Source: JBBQWT01 sp038210375 (GTDB lineage Bacteria > Acidobacteriota > Terriglobia > Terriglobales > Acidobacteriaceae). Taken from it: DNA of 64,000 bases. The position numbers were made by a program, and so were the translations under genes. Positions 1 to 8,393 of the stretch are shown here, in pieces. Where the stretch lies: the NCBI GenBank assembly GCA_038210375.1, contig JBBQWT010000019.1, positions 4,187 through 68,186 on the forward strand. Reading direction: 5' to 3'. The notes below the pieces were generated by a model that made no database searches, was not told the DNA's origin, and worked only from the letters and a program-made list of their open reading frames with translations. The first letter of the stretch is position 1; every line of letters begins with the position of its first letter.

Positions 1-147
1 GGGCTGGAACGGAATGTAAGTGGTCCAAACGCTACGAATGTCCCGGTGCACTCAGGATCGAGCGGTCGCCGGAGACTACAGACCGGCAAACAGTTGACGG
101 CGAGCAGGGACGGGCTTAATCGATAAATCTGGCTGCCGCGGGAAAAG

Positions 148-153
148 TATAAT
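148..153 (+). promoter_or_regulatory. candidate -10 box for the acetyltransferase-trmFO pair
   Basis: A perfect TATAAT lies 26 bases before the ATG at 180. No convincing -35 box sits 16-18 bases upstream, so only the -10 element is claimed. No gene was recognised in bases 1-179. Confidence 0.3.
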
Positions 154-179
154 ACTCGCTGCACGCGCCCGACTTCCCT

Positions 180-677
180 ATGGTTTCCATTCGTCCCGCG
201 GAAAAGAAAGATATCCTGCTGATCCTGCAATTGATTCGCGACCTCGCCGAATACGAGCGCGAGCCGCAGGCCGCCATCGCCACCGAAGCTGACCTGCTGC
301 GCGACGGATTCAAGGGGACCAGCGAGGATAAATTCCGCGTTTTAATCGCCGAGGGTGATGGCGAGCCCGCTGGATTTGCCCTGTTCTTTTACAACTACTC
401 AACCTGGCTGGGCCGGCCGGGAATTTATCTTGAAGACCTTTTCGTGCGCCCGGCTTTTCGTGGCCGCGGGATCGGCAAAAAACTGCTGGCGCGCATTGCC
501 CGCATCGCGCTCGACGAAAATTGCTATGGCGTGCGCTGGGAAGTGCTCGACTGGAACACCCCGGCCATCGACTTCTACGAATCGCTGGGCGCGGGGTGCC
601 GCGCCGAATGGAAGACGTTCCAGGTAAAAGGGGACGCGCTGCGCAGCCTCGCAGGCCTCCCGGAAGAAATTCTCTAA
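180..677 (+). CDS. GNAT N-acetyltransferase, diamine (spermidine/spermine)-type
   Basis: Predicted cytosolic acetyl-CoA-dependent N-acetyltransferase of 165 residues, a normal length for a single GNAT domain. The acetyl-CoA loop is visible as RGRGIGKKLL around residue 97. The preceding YLEDLFVRP and the later VLDWNTPAIDFYESLGA follow the pattern of the spermidine/spermine and thialysine acetyltransferase branch, so a small polyamine or amino-acid side chain is the likely substrate; this is inferred from family resemblance. The ATG at 180 starts directly on the beta-1 strand MVSIRPAEKKD. The stop lies three bases before trmFO, so the two are probably co-transcribed and translationally coupled. 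Confidence 0.88.
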   Translation: MVSIRPAEKKDILLILQLIRDLAEYEREPQAAIATEADLLRDGFKGTSEDKFRVLIAEGDGEPAGFALFFYNYSTWLGRPGIYLEDLFVRPAFRGRGIGKKLLARIARIALDENCYGVRWEVLDWNTPAIDFYESLGAGCRAEWKTFQVKGDALRSLAGLPEEIL

Positions 678-680
678 TTC

Positions 681-2045
681 ATGCAGTCCATCAAAATTAT
701 TGGCGGAGGCCTGGCCGGTCCCGAGGCTGCATGGCAATGCGCAAAACGAGGCGTCGCCGCCGATCTCTACGAGATGCGCCCGGTGCGGGCCACGCCGGCG
801 CACCAGACCGCGGACTTTGCCGAATTGGTTTGCAGCAACTCGCTCAAGTCGGAAAGCGAAAATTCCGCTCCCTGGCTTTTGAAGCAGGAGTTGCATATCG
901 CGGGATCGATGCTTCTGGAGTGCGCGCGCCAGTGCAGCGTACCCGCCGGGCATGCGCTGGCGGTGGATCGCGCCGCGTTTTCCGCGGCGGTCACGGCGCG
1001 GCTCACGCAGGAACCGCTCATCACCATTCATCGCGAGGAAGTCACGCGCATCGACGAGGCCGGCCCGATCACGGTGATCGCCAGCGGGCCGCTCACATCC
1101 GACGCGCTCTCCCAGGAAATTGGACGGCTCAGCGGCAGCTCTCATCTTTATTTTTTTGATTCCATCAGCCCCATCGTGGAAGCTGACTCCATCGACATGG
1201 GGCGGGTGTACATGGCGGCGCGCTACGACAAGGGCACCGCCGACTACATTAACTGCCCTTTTACGCGCGAGGAATACGACGTGTTCTACGACGCGCTGAT
1301 GGCGGCGCAGCCGGTGGAAAGCCGGGAATGGGAGAAGCTGAACTACTTCGAGAGTTGTCTTCCCATCGAAGAGATCGCCCGCCGCGGCCGCGACACTCTG
1401 CGCTTCGGACCGATGAAGCCGGTAGGATTGACCAATCCCCGGACCGGCCGCTACCCCTATGCGGTGGTGCAACTGCGGCAGGAAAATCTGCGCGCCGATT
1501 CCTACAACCTGGTCGGCTTCCAGAACCACCTCAAATATGGCGAACAGGCGAAGGTGCTGCGGCTCATCCCCGGGCTGGAAAATGCGAAGTTCCTGCGCTA
1601 TGGCCAGATCCACCGCAACACCTACATCAACGCTCCCGCGCTGCTGCAGGCTACGCTGCAGATGAAGCAATATCCCCAGGTGTTTTTTGCGGGACAGATC
1701 AGCGGGGTGGAGGGTTACGTGGAATCGATTGCGACCGGGCTGCTGGCGGGAATGCATGCTTCCGCGCTGGCTGTTGGCATGGCGCCCATGCCGCCGCCGC
1801 GCGAGAGCGCCCTGGGATCTCTGGTGCACTATGTCACCCAGGCCGGCGCTAAGAACTTTCAGCCGGCCAACATTACGTTTGATTTGCTGCCCGCGCTTTC
1901 CGGGCAGCCGCGCATTCGCGATAAGCGCGAGCGGCATCGCGTGATCTGTGAGAACGCGCTCGCCAGTTTTGGCCAGTGGTGGCAGGGAGAGCCTTCTGCT
2001 CCAAGACTGCCGGGGTGGCGCGAGCCGATGGGGAAAGATTGGTAG
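681..2045 (+). CDS. trmFO: tRNA (uracil-54-C5)-methyltransferase, folate/FAD-dependent TrmFO
   Basis: Makes ribothymidine at position 54 of the tRNA T-loop, using methylenetetrahydrofolate as carbon donor and FAD as reductant. The 454-residue length is typical. The N-terminal dinucleotide-binding motif IIGGGLAGPEAAW starts at residue 5. CSNSLKSE and the motif FESCLPIEEIARRG follow; the cysteine of the latter is residue 226, the position of the catalytic Cys in the family. The C-terminal GYVESIATGLLAG flavin-binding segment is intact. It begins three bases after the acetyltransferase stop. TrmFO replaces the SAM-dependent TrmA in many Firmicutes and some Gram-negative phyla, so its presence fits an acidobacterial source. 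Confidence 0.97.
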   Translation: MQSIKIIGGGLAGPEAAWQCAKRGVAADLYEMRPVRATPAHQTADFAELVCSNSLKSESENSAPWLLKQELHIAGSMLLECARQCSVPAGHALAVDRAAFSAAVTARLTQEPLITIHREEVTRIDEAGPITVIASGPLTSDALSQEIGRLSGSSHLYFFDSISPIVEADSIDMGRVYMAARYDKGTADYINCPFTREEYDVFYDALMAAQPVESREWEKLNYFESCLPIEEIARRGRDTLRFGPMKPVGLTNPRTGRYPYAVVQLRQENLRADSYNLVGFQNHLKYGEQAKVLRLIPGLENAKFLRYGQIHRNTYINAPALLQATLQMKQYPQVFFAGQISGVEGYVESIATGLLAGMHASALAVGMAPMPPPRESALGSLVHYVTQAGAKNFQPANITFDLLPALSGQPRIRDKRERHRVICENALASFGQWWQGEPSAPRLPGWREPMGKDW

Positions 2046-2050
2046 CTGAG

Positions 2051-2101
2051 TAGGGGTTCTTCCTCACCCCCGATGAAACTCGGGGATCGTCAGAATGACA
2101 A
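2051..2101 (+). repeat. dispersed repeat, type A (copy 1)
   Basis: The copy starts five bases after the trmFO stop. It has the layout AGGGGTTCTTCCTCACCCC, a short hairpin with CCCCGA and TCGGGG arms, then GTCAGAATGACA. The same layout recurs at 8178, 44563 (reverse), 44786, 52801 (reverse) and 52983. The hairpin could act as a weak terminator for trmFO, but there is no T-run. Confidence 0.85.
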
Positions 2102-2254
2102 TCGAAGATATATGGTATCGCGGGGTCTGAGTTTAATTCGGCAGTAACCGCAATTATCGAGCATTTGGAAGCCACCCCAAGTCCCTGGGTGGAGAAAGCC
2201 CTTTTATATGTCCTGTTTTATATGTCCCCCAGAAGAGTGGTACGCGTTTAACAT

Positions 2255-2565
2255 GAATTGTCATTCCGAGCGCAAGCCGAGGAACCTTTTGTTTCTTGTG
2301 CGCAATCCGCGTTACCTGCCACGCCGCACACTCAAAGAAACGATGCTCAGGTTCTACGCGCAGCCTGCCTTTGACTCTTACGGCGGAAGGAAGCAATTTT
2401 TCACATGTAATACCCGGGAATTTCCCGCTTTGCGCAGCTAGATCAAAGGCAGGCTGCACGTAGAACCAATTCGAAGGCCGGGTGAATCCATTAGTTCAAG
2501 CTGACACTCCTGCCGGCCCTATGGGAAACAAAAGGTTCCTCGGCTTGCGCTCGGAATGACAATTC
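2255..2565. repeat. large inverted repeat made of two outward-facing type B repeats
   Basis: The left arm (2255-2374) and right arm (2443-2565) face outward. The outer 41 bases of the arms (2255-2295 and 2525-2565) are perfect reverse complements by eye. The inner 25 bases (2350-2374 and 2443-2467) match at 24 positions. The middle parts of the arms differ. A single arm of the same 120-base length recurs in reverse at 29894-30013. The element fills most of the 776-base gene-free stretch 2046-2821; no credible gene was seen there. Outer ends read GAATTGTCATTCCGAG. Confidence 0.85.
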
Positions 2566-2821
2566 ATTTAAAGGGTGCGCCGACGGAGGAGGACAGCGTT
2601 CGGAACAGCTGATGGAGGAGGACAGCGTTTTCGGATTAACTAGTAAGAAAGTCCTTTGGATCATCCGCGAGTGGACTGCCGCAACGAACGGGCCAATTAC
2701 TGCAAGCCACACATGGTTAAGCGAGACAGGCGTAGAGTGGTGCGGAAGTATAATCTCCCCTTTTCCAACAGATTGAAAGACCTCGAGGTAATTTCTGGCT
2801 CTTCCCCGCAATGCCGTTGAC

Positions 2822-3916
2822 GTGATTACCCCCGCGATGGAAACCACCAAGCGGCTGATGTTTCGGCCGATTCGCTGGGACCGCTGGTGGCGGGCTGCCC
2901 TGCTGGCGCTGGCTACCGGTGAAGTGGCGGCGATGGGCGGATGTAATTTCGGCAGTTTGCCCATCAAGGGTTTTCCCAACATTGGGAAACATCCGCCGCC
3001 CGATCAATTCGTGTCTGTTCCGGGCATCCCTCCGGCGCTCGCGGCCTTGGGAATGATGTTCGTAATTTTGATCATGGTCCTGATCTTTCTCCTGGTCCTG
3101 CTGATGTTTGTTCATATTTATGTTGGCAGCGTTTTTCGTTTTATCCTGTTCGACGCCGTAACCGCGGCCCGATTCAAACTGCTGGAAGGGTGGCGGCGCC
3201 GCCACCGGCCGGGCACGCGATTCTTTGTCTACCGGATCGTCTTTACGATCTTGATGTTAGCGGGCCTGGGCTTGATCTGCGCGCCATTCATCGCCTGGGC
3301 GGCGGCCGCGGGCATGTTCTCCGCTCCCGCCGGTGACTGGCACCCCCACCTCGCCACCCTTATCTCCATGATATTTCTGGCACTGCCGATTGTGGTCCTC
3401 TACTCCCTCACTACCGGGTTGATCGCCTTGGCAGCCAAAGACTTCTGCGTGCCGGTCATGGCACTGGAGAACGTGGGAATCATGGCGGCTTTGCGCCTGG
3501 TCATGGCCCGGGTACGCCGCGAGAAGTCGAATTTCGCCATGTATGTGATCATGAAAATCGTGCTGGCGATCGCCGTGGGCATCGCGGCTTCCATTGCGAT
3601 TTTCTTGGTCAGCCTGATCATCATCATTCCGGTGGCGATCGCAGGATTCATGATGCCGCACATGGGCGTTCCCCCAGCCACCAACATACTTTTCTGGGCG
3701 ACCGTCATTTCCGCCAGCATGGTGCTGCTGGTGGCCTTGATCTTTTTGGTGGGATTGGTCAGCGGGCCGGCTGCCATATTTTTTGAGGCCTACGCTCTGG
3801 AATTTTTCGGCGACCGCTACGCGCCACTGGGAAGCCTGCTGCATCCGCCGCCTCCCCCGGTGCAAGTCACCCTGGCGGACCTGCAGGAAGGCGGCCTGGA
3901 TCCGCAGCCGCTTTAA
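2822..3916 (+). CDS. conserved polytopic membrane protein, function unknown
   Basis: 364 residues with about five to six long hydrophobic segments, roughly at residues 75-105, 138-165, 180-205, 240-275 and 290-325. A charged cytosolic-looking loop (RRRHRPGTR) and a proline-rich C-terminus (HPPPPPVQV) are present. No enzymatic motif was recognised. The layout, with amphipathic stretches such as FWRAA-like WWRAALLAL near the start and an FF.AYALEFFGDR tail, resembles uncharacterised multi-pass families, but no specific family is claimed. The start is uncertain: GTG at 2822, or ATG at 2837 giving METTKRL. Neither has a clear ribosome-binding site. It converges with der, leaving nine bases between the two stops. 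Confidence 0.75.
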   Translation: MITPAMETTKRLMFRPIRWDRWWRAALLALATGEVAAMGGCNFGSLPIKGFPNIGKHPPPDQFVSVPGIPPALAALGMMFVILIMVLIFLLVLLMFVHIYVGSVFRFILFDAVTAARFKLLEGWRRRHRPGTRFFVYRIVFTILMLAGLGLICAPFIAWAAAAGMFSAPAGDWHPHLATLISMIFLALPIVVLYSLTTGLIALAAKDFCVPVMALENVGIMAALRLVMARVRREKSNFAMYVIMKIVLAIAVGIAASIAIFLVSLIIIIPVAIAGFMMPHMGVPPATNILFWATVISASMVLLVALIFLVGLVSGPAAIFFEAYALEFFGDRYAPLGSLLHPPPPPVQVTLADLQEGGLDPQPL

Positions 3917-3925
3917 TCCGAGAAT

Positions 3926-5512
3926 TTATTTACTGTGGGCGCGGCTCTTGATCCAGATGGGACTGCCTTCGAAGCCGAAAGCCTTGCGAATCTGATTTTC
4001 CAGAAAGCGCTGGTAGGAAAAGTGCAGCTTCACCGCGCGATCGGTGAACAGGATGAACGTAGGCGGCGCCACGTGCGCCTGGGTCAGGTAGTAAATTCGC
4101 ACGCGCTTGGCGCTGGGCACCGAGGCACGCTCGAAATCCACGTGCTTGAGGAACCGGTTCATCTCGCCGGTGGTGATGCGCTTCCAGCGTCCGGCAGCCA
4201 CGTGTTCGAGCACGGCAAAAAGTTTCTCCGCCGACTTCCCCACGGTGGCGGAGATGAAGACCACCGGCGCGTAATTGAGGAACTTCAGGTTGTAGCGCAG
4301 CCGCTCCTCGTAGGCCTGCTGGTCGGCGGCGCCCTTGCCCGATTGTCCGCCCACCCCCACCAGGTCCCATTTGTTGACGACGATGATGACGGAGCGTCCG
4401 CTTTCATGGGCATAGCCGCCGATGGTGGCGTCGAGGGCCATCACGCCGGCGGTGGCGTCAATCATCAGCACCGCGATATCGGCGGCCTCAAGATGCTTAC
4501 GCGCCATGACCACCGAAAGCTTCTCCGCCATTAATTTTGTCTTGCCTTTGCGGCGAATGCCCGCGGTATCGATGAAGCGGTAGTGCTTGCCGTCGCGACT
4601 TACCACTTCGTCCACCGCGTCGCGGGTGGTGCCCGCCACCGCGGAAACGATGGAGCGCTCGGTTCCGGTGAGCCGGTTGAGCAGGGTGGACTTGCCCACG
4701 TTGGGCCGTCCGATGATGGCCACACGCACTTCGGCGGGCGGGCCCTTGGACCCGTGATGGATCTTGCCGTCGGCTGTCTCTTCGACTGCGTCCGCTTGGT
4801 CCGCGGGAACTTCTTCGATTTTGATGTCATCCAGGCGAGCTTCGACCAATGCTATGTCGGAGGGTGAGTTCGCATCGGGCACCGGCTGGTTGGGATTCTG
4901 GTAACGGTTCCAGGTGTCGGAGTCAGGCGCGGTTTCCGCCTCCACCGGAGATTGGGGCAGCACTTCGAGCACGGCCTCCAGCAATTCGGCCACGCCGCTG
5001 GAGTGCTCGGCAGAGATCGAATAAAGGCGGGTGATGCCGAGCCGGCGAAAGTTTTCCGCCGCTGCGATCATCGCCGGGGAATCAATTTTGTTGACCGCCA
5101 GAAACAGCGGGCGGCCGCTGCGCAGCAAGAGGCGCGCCAGTTCCATATCGGGAGAGGCCAGTTCGGTGCGGCCATCCACCACCATGATGATGGCGCCGGC
5201 TTCTTCCATGGCGACCTGCGCCTGGCGATAGATCTCCGAGAGCATGAGATCTTCGTCTTCGGGAATGACCCCGCCGGTATCCACCACGCGGATACGGCGC
5301 CCGTTCCAGTTACATTCACCGTAGAGACGGTCGCGCGTAATGCCGGGCTCATCGCCCACGATGGCGCGGCGCCAGCCCACCAGCCGGTTGAACAAGGTGG
5401 ATTTGCCCACGTTGGGGCGGCCCACGATGGCCACCGTGGGCAACTGCGGAATCACGGCGATGCCGCGCGCCGGCTTGCGGCCCCGCTTGGTCTTTTTGCT
5501 GCTCTCGGGCAT
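3926..5512 (-). CDS. der: ribosome biogenesis GTPase Der (EngA), with long interdomain linker
   Basis: Essential double GTPase that acts in 50S ribosomal subunit maturation. Two G domains are visible, each with a GRPNVGKS P-loop (near residues 30 and 262), DTGG or DTAG G3 motifs, and NKID and NKWD G4 motifs. The C-terminal KH-like domain ends with a basic tail. At 528 residues it is longer than most Der proteins. The extra length is a basic N-terminal tail (KKTKRGRKPARG) and an acidic, proline-rich linker of about 70 residues (about 188-258) between the G domains. It is transcribed alone; a terminator hairpin lies just upstream, between it and the hydrolase gene. Confidence 0.97.
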   Translation of the reverse strand: MPESSKKTKRGRKPARGIAVIPQLPTVAIVGRPNVGKSTLFNRLVGWRRAIVGDEPGITRDRLYGECNWNGRRIRVVDTGGVIPEDEDLMLSEIYRQAQVAMEEAGAIIMVVDGRTELASPDMELARLLLRSGRPLFLAVNKIDSPAMIAAAENFRRLGITRLYSISAEHSSGVAELLEAVLEVLPQSPVEAETAPDSDTWNRYQNPNQPVPDANSPSDIALVEARLDDIKIEEVPADQADAVEETADGKIHHGSKGPPAEVRVAIIGRPNVGKSTLLNRLTGTERSIVSAVAGTTRDAVDEVVSRDGKHYRFIDTAGIRRKGKTKLMAEKLSVVMARKHLEAADIAVLMIDATAGVMALDATIGGYAHESGRSVIIVVNKWDLVGVGGQSGKGAADQQAYEERLRYNLKFLNYAPVVFISATVGKSAEKLFAVLEHVAAGRWKRITTGEMNRFLKHVDFERASVPSAKRVRIYYLTQAHVAPPTFILFTDRAVKLHFSYQRFLENQIRKAFGFEGSPIWIKSRAHSK

Positions 5513-5578
5513 AGGAGAAGGCTAGTGGAAAGAATCCTGTCATTAGTATGCGTTATGCGCAGAGTTTTTGCGGCAGGT

Positions 5579-5603
5579 AAAAAAGCCGGCGGCCAGCCGC
5601 CGG
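5579..5603 (-). terminator. rho-independent terminator downstream of the alpha/beta hydrolase
   Basis: On the minus strand a perfect 7-bp stem, CCGGCGG with CCGCCGG and a 4-base loop, is followed by six T after one C. It sits between the end of the hydrolase gene and the start of der, so it should keep hydrolase transcripts out of der. Confidence 0.75.
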
Positions 5604-5674
5604 AGCGAGGTTCTTCCGATAATTTCCGGCCATCATCAAAACAGGCGCGGCTGCATCCTGCGATTCGCCTTACA

Positions 5675-6601
5675 TCACAGAAAGTTTAGCAACGCTTCGA
5701 TCGTCTCTTTCGGCCGCTCTTCCATTAACCAATGACCGGTATCCTTCATCAGAATCACCTTCACATCTGTAGCGACCAGTTTCATCTGTTGCGCGAGCAC
5801 GTCTCCCGCTGACTTTTCGCCGCTGATCGACAAGACCGGCATGGTCAGTTTGGTTTGAGAGAGTTGGGCGAAATCCTTGGCGGCTTGCGTGAAGGACACG
5901 AAGTAGGACCAGCCGGCGTGCATGCGTCCGGGCCGCGAATAAGCCGCGGTATAGACAACACGATCAGCTTCAGGAATGGAGCGCGATCGATCTGCGGCAA
6001 ATTCATTCCAATAATAATCGAAATAGAGGCGCTCGCGTCCTTTGACCAGGGCCTCGGGCGTCGCTCCGTTGAAACGGAAATGCCAAAGATGCGGGTCGTT
6101 GTAAATGAGGCCCCAATCCCCGACTCCGGGGAGAAACGCATCCATCACCACGAGTTTCGTCACCTCTTGGGGAAATTGCGCGGCATAGGCATAGGCCACC
6201 ATCAGGCCAATGTCATGGCCTACCACCTCCGCCTGCTGCACTCCCAGCGAGCGCGCAAGATCATGCATGCGGATGGCGGCCGTCTTCATGTCGAGGCCAT
6301 CACTGGGGACGGCCGAGTCCCCGATTCCGGGCAGGTCTGGAGCGATGACCTTAAATCGTTTGGCCAGAAGTGGGATGATGGGCTTCCACATCCGCGAGGT
6401 CTCCGCGTAACCGTGCAGCAAGATAAGCGGAGCGCCGTGCCCAGCAGTCAGGTAATGAAGCTTGAGACCGTCAACTTCGGCGGTGCGTGAAGCGATGGCC
6501 TCACCGGGTGCGTCCGCATCAGCGGCAGTCGGCAATGTACTAAAGAGAGAGATGGCGCCGATGAGTGCCAGTCTCAGAACAAGTTTCCGTTTGTTTTTCA
6601 A
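5675..6601 (-). CDS. exported alpha/beta hydrolase, epoxide hydrolase/dehalogenase-like
   Basis: 308 residues with a signal peptide (MKNKRKLVLRLALIGAISLF, cleavage probably near TAADA), so a periplasmic or secreted enzyme is predicted. The fold markers are LLHGYAETS (oxyanion region, about residue 62), the nucleophile elbow GHDIG with aspartate rather than serine, and the catalytic histidine in GHWLMEE near the C-terminus. An Asp nucleophile points to the epoxide hydrolase, haloalkane or fluoroacetate dehalogenase group; the substrate cannot be told from sequence. It is a single gene, bounded downstream by a terminator and upstream by a degraded VOC gene on the other strand. Confidence 0.88.
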   Translation of the reverse strand: MKNKRKLVLRLALIGAISLFSTLPTAADADAPGEAIASRTAEVDGLKLHYLTAGHGAPLILLHGYAETSRMWKPIIPLLAKRFKVIAPDLPGIGDSAVPSDGLDMKTAAIRMHDLARSLGVQQAEVVGHDIGLMVAYAYAAQFPQEVTKLVVMDAFLPGVGDWGLIYNDPHLWHFRFNGATPEALVKGRERLYFDYYWNEFAADRSRSIPEADRVVYTAAYSRPGRMHAGWSYFVSFTQAAKDFAQLSQTKLTMPVLSISGEKSAGDVLAQQMKLVATDVKVILMKDTGHWLMEERPKETIEALLNFL

Positions 6602-6682
6602 TTAACACTCCTGGCAGACTCGCAAAGCGCGGTGGCCTCTTGATATCAAATCGAATGCCTGCGAATATCGCAGACCTAATAC

Positions 6683-6993
6683 TTGGTTGGCAAGTCAGTT
6701 GTTTGCGCTCGACTGTTCGGGCGTCCCGGCGAAATGCCCATGCCGGAGTTGGCAGAGGGGCGGTTTCCGCGCGGCGGCGGCCTCCAGATTTATCAATTGC
6801 CGGAACGCGCCGGGCACGGCCCGTTTACTCTGGCGGTCAGCGATATAGAAGCTGAAATTCGGAAGTTAACTGCGATGGGCATTGATACTAGGGAGCGTCT
6901 GTTCACCGCCCCGTGAAAACTGTCATGATCACCGATCCGGACGGCAACCACATCGCGTTTGTGGAAGCGATTGATCCGGCGTTGGCGCGTTGA
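6683..6993 (+). pseudogene. frameshifted VOC (glyoxalase/bleomycin resistance-type) protein remnant
   Basis: The first frame (6683-6916) encodes MPELAEGRFPRGGGLQIYQ and FTLAVSDIEAEIRKL, typical of the second half of a VOC domain. It stops at 6914-6916. The missing end, VKTVMITDPDGNHIAFVEA, continues in the next frame from 6913 to the TGA at 6991-6993. The N-terminal half of the domain is also missing or unreadable. One frameshift plus 5-prime loss suggests a decayed gene, although a sequencing error could account for the frameshift alone. Confidence 0.7.
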
Positions 6994-7068
6994 GAACCTA
7001 TTTGTCCGAATCGGACACGCCAGATTGCTGGGCACTAGAAGACGCACGAGCCGGGGTCTGGCACCGGG

Positions 7069-7563
7069 CTACGGTACTGTCGTCAAGGTAGCAACCACTC
7101 CCCACCAAACACCTAGTTTGAAACCCTCAGTTGAAACCGGAACATCGTAAATTACGATAATCGTGTCGGCTGACTTGAAGCTGACCTTCTTGCCACACAC
7201 AACATCGCACCACTCTTCTCCATTGAGATCTAACTTCTGTTCGAAATGCGCTCCTTTCGCGAATTCATCGAATGCGGGGAAGTTTCTCGTAAATTCCCTC
7301 TTCTTCAAAGTTTCAGAAAAAAGTTCCAGCTTTCCGTTTCTGATTAGCAGTAGACGCCAGCGTCCTGCACCCCAGCTGTTCGATTCTTTGAATAACTTGA
7401 CCGGTTTCTCAGACGAATTACGCACCTCCAATTTCACAATGCCTGCCGCTGAGGCCTGAATAATCTTCAAGGTTATTGCATCCATTGGCTTGTCCTGCCC
7501 CTCGGACTGTCCAAACAAAGAATGCGAAGACAGTATCAAGGCCAGGAAAAATACCGGTTTCAT
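7069..7563 (-). CDS. exported protein of unknown function
   Basis: 164 residues beginning with a short signal peptide (MKPVFFLALILSSHSLFGQ), so it is probably periplasmic or secreted. The mature part has alternating hydrophobic strands (GIVKLEVRNSSEKPVKLFKES, split by a turn) that suggest a small beta-sandwich. Two cysteines, CDVVC, are close together and could form a disulfide or bind metal. No family was recognised. A start at 7563 is supported by GAGGTGAAGT just upstream on the coding strand. It stands alone between the VOC remnant and the BON gene. Confidence 0.65.
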   Translation of the reverse strand: MKPVFFLALILSSHSLFGQSEGQDKPMDAITLKIIQASAAGIVKLEVRNSSEKPVKLFKESNSWGAGRWRLLLIRNGKLELFSETLKKREFTRNFPAFDEFAKGAHFEQKLDLNGEEWCDVVCGKKVSFKSADTIIVIYDVPVSTEGFKLGVWWGVVATLTTVP

Positions 7564-7671
7564 ACTTCACCTCCATTGCAAATTCGTTAAAGATGAGGAT
7601 TCAACCGGAACCCTCTTGGGCGACGCAGATTCATTCAGATTTCAGCGCATTAGGACCTTGCAGCCGAGGCT

Positions 7672-8064
7672 CTACTTGTCAGAATCGGTAGTTCCTGATT
7701 TCATGGCGGCCTTGTGTTTCCCCGGCAGCGGTGCGCCTTTGGCCACGGTGATGTTGTTTTTCACCGACTTGACGCCTTCCACTTTTTTGGCCGCGCGGGT
7801 TGCCACCCCCTTCAGGCCGTAACTGGCTACCTCGCCGGTCAGGGTGATGTTCGCGTCTTTGCTTTCGGCCTTGATGCCGGCGTTCTTGAGCGATGGCATG
7901 CTTGCGATTTTGGCTTCGACCACCCTGGCAAGGCCGGCGTCATTGTAGGTAGGACCGCCATCTTTTCTTTGCACCGATGGTTCGGGGGTCTTCTTTCCCG
8001 CTGCGGCGGCCAATCCGGTGGGCAGTACTGCCATGCAAACCAGCAAGAGAATTTTCTTCAGCAT
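7672..8064 (-). CDS. exported BON-domain protein
   Basis: 130 residues from the chosen start. A signal peptide (MLKKILLLVCMAVLPTGLAAAA) is followed by a single BON domain at about residues 45-108: VVEAKIASMPSLKNAGIKAE, then ITLTGEVASYGLKGVATRAA, then VKSVKNNITV. BON domains bind phospholipid or peptidoglycan-associated partners in the periplasm (OsmY type), so an envelope-stress role is inferred. The start at 8064 was chosen over an upstream in-frame ATG because it begins the signal peptide and has CGGAGGACT at the right distance. The C-terminal tail is rich in Lys, Ala and Ser. Confidence 0.82.
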   Translation of the reverse strand: MLKKILLLVCMAVLPTGLAAAAGKKTPEPSVQRKDGGPTYNDAGLARVVEAKIASMPSLKNAGIKAESKDANITLTGEVASYGLKGVATRAAKKVEGVKSVKNNITVAKGAPLPGKHKAAMKSGTTDSDK

Positions 8065-8393
8065 AGAGTCCTCCGTATTCGCGGAATATACCACGGGTGC
8101 AGCGAGCGCCGGCCACGTTCATGTTTATCGGGATGCAACCGCAAACCCATCGTAGGGGGAGCTTGTGGCCGTCGAGCAGGGGTTCTTCCCCACCCCGGTG
8201 AAGCCGGGGATCGTCAGAATGACAAACAATTATTTAGATTTTCCTCTTGGAAATAGTTACGTAACTGGAAAGGGGCCTTCAGTACTCGCAATGAGGGGCT
8301 GTCAGACTTGCAATCCCGGGCAGGGATTTCCGGCTCGGTGACGCGATATCATGGTGGGTAAGAATCGCTGTCGCCTCAGCTTTCCCACAAGCC
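8065..8393. other. 329-base divergent intergenic region
   Basis: It separates the BON gene (minus) from dinG (plus). It holds one type A repeat (8178-8225); the rest shows no gene or clear promoter pair. Confidence 0.6.
8178..8225 (+). repeat. dispersed repeat, type A (copy 2)
   Basis: AGGGGTTCTTCCCCACCCC, hairpin arms CCCCGG and CCGGGG, then TCGTCAGAATGACAA. Same layout and orientation as the copy at 2051. Confidence 0.85.

Noticed and set aside
399..1937. A 512-codon open frame antisense to the acetyltransferase and trmFO
   Set aside because: It lies fully opposite two well-supported genes, and its translation is rich in Arg/His/Gln without any family motif, as expected for the complement of GC-rich coding DNA.
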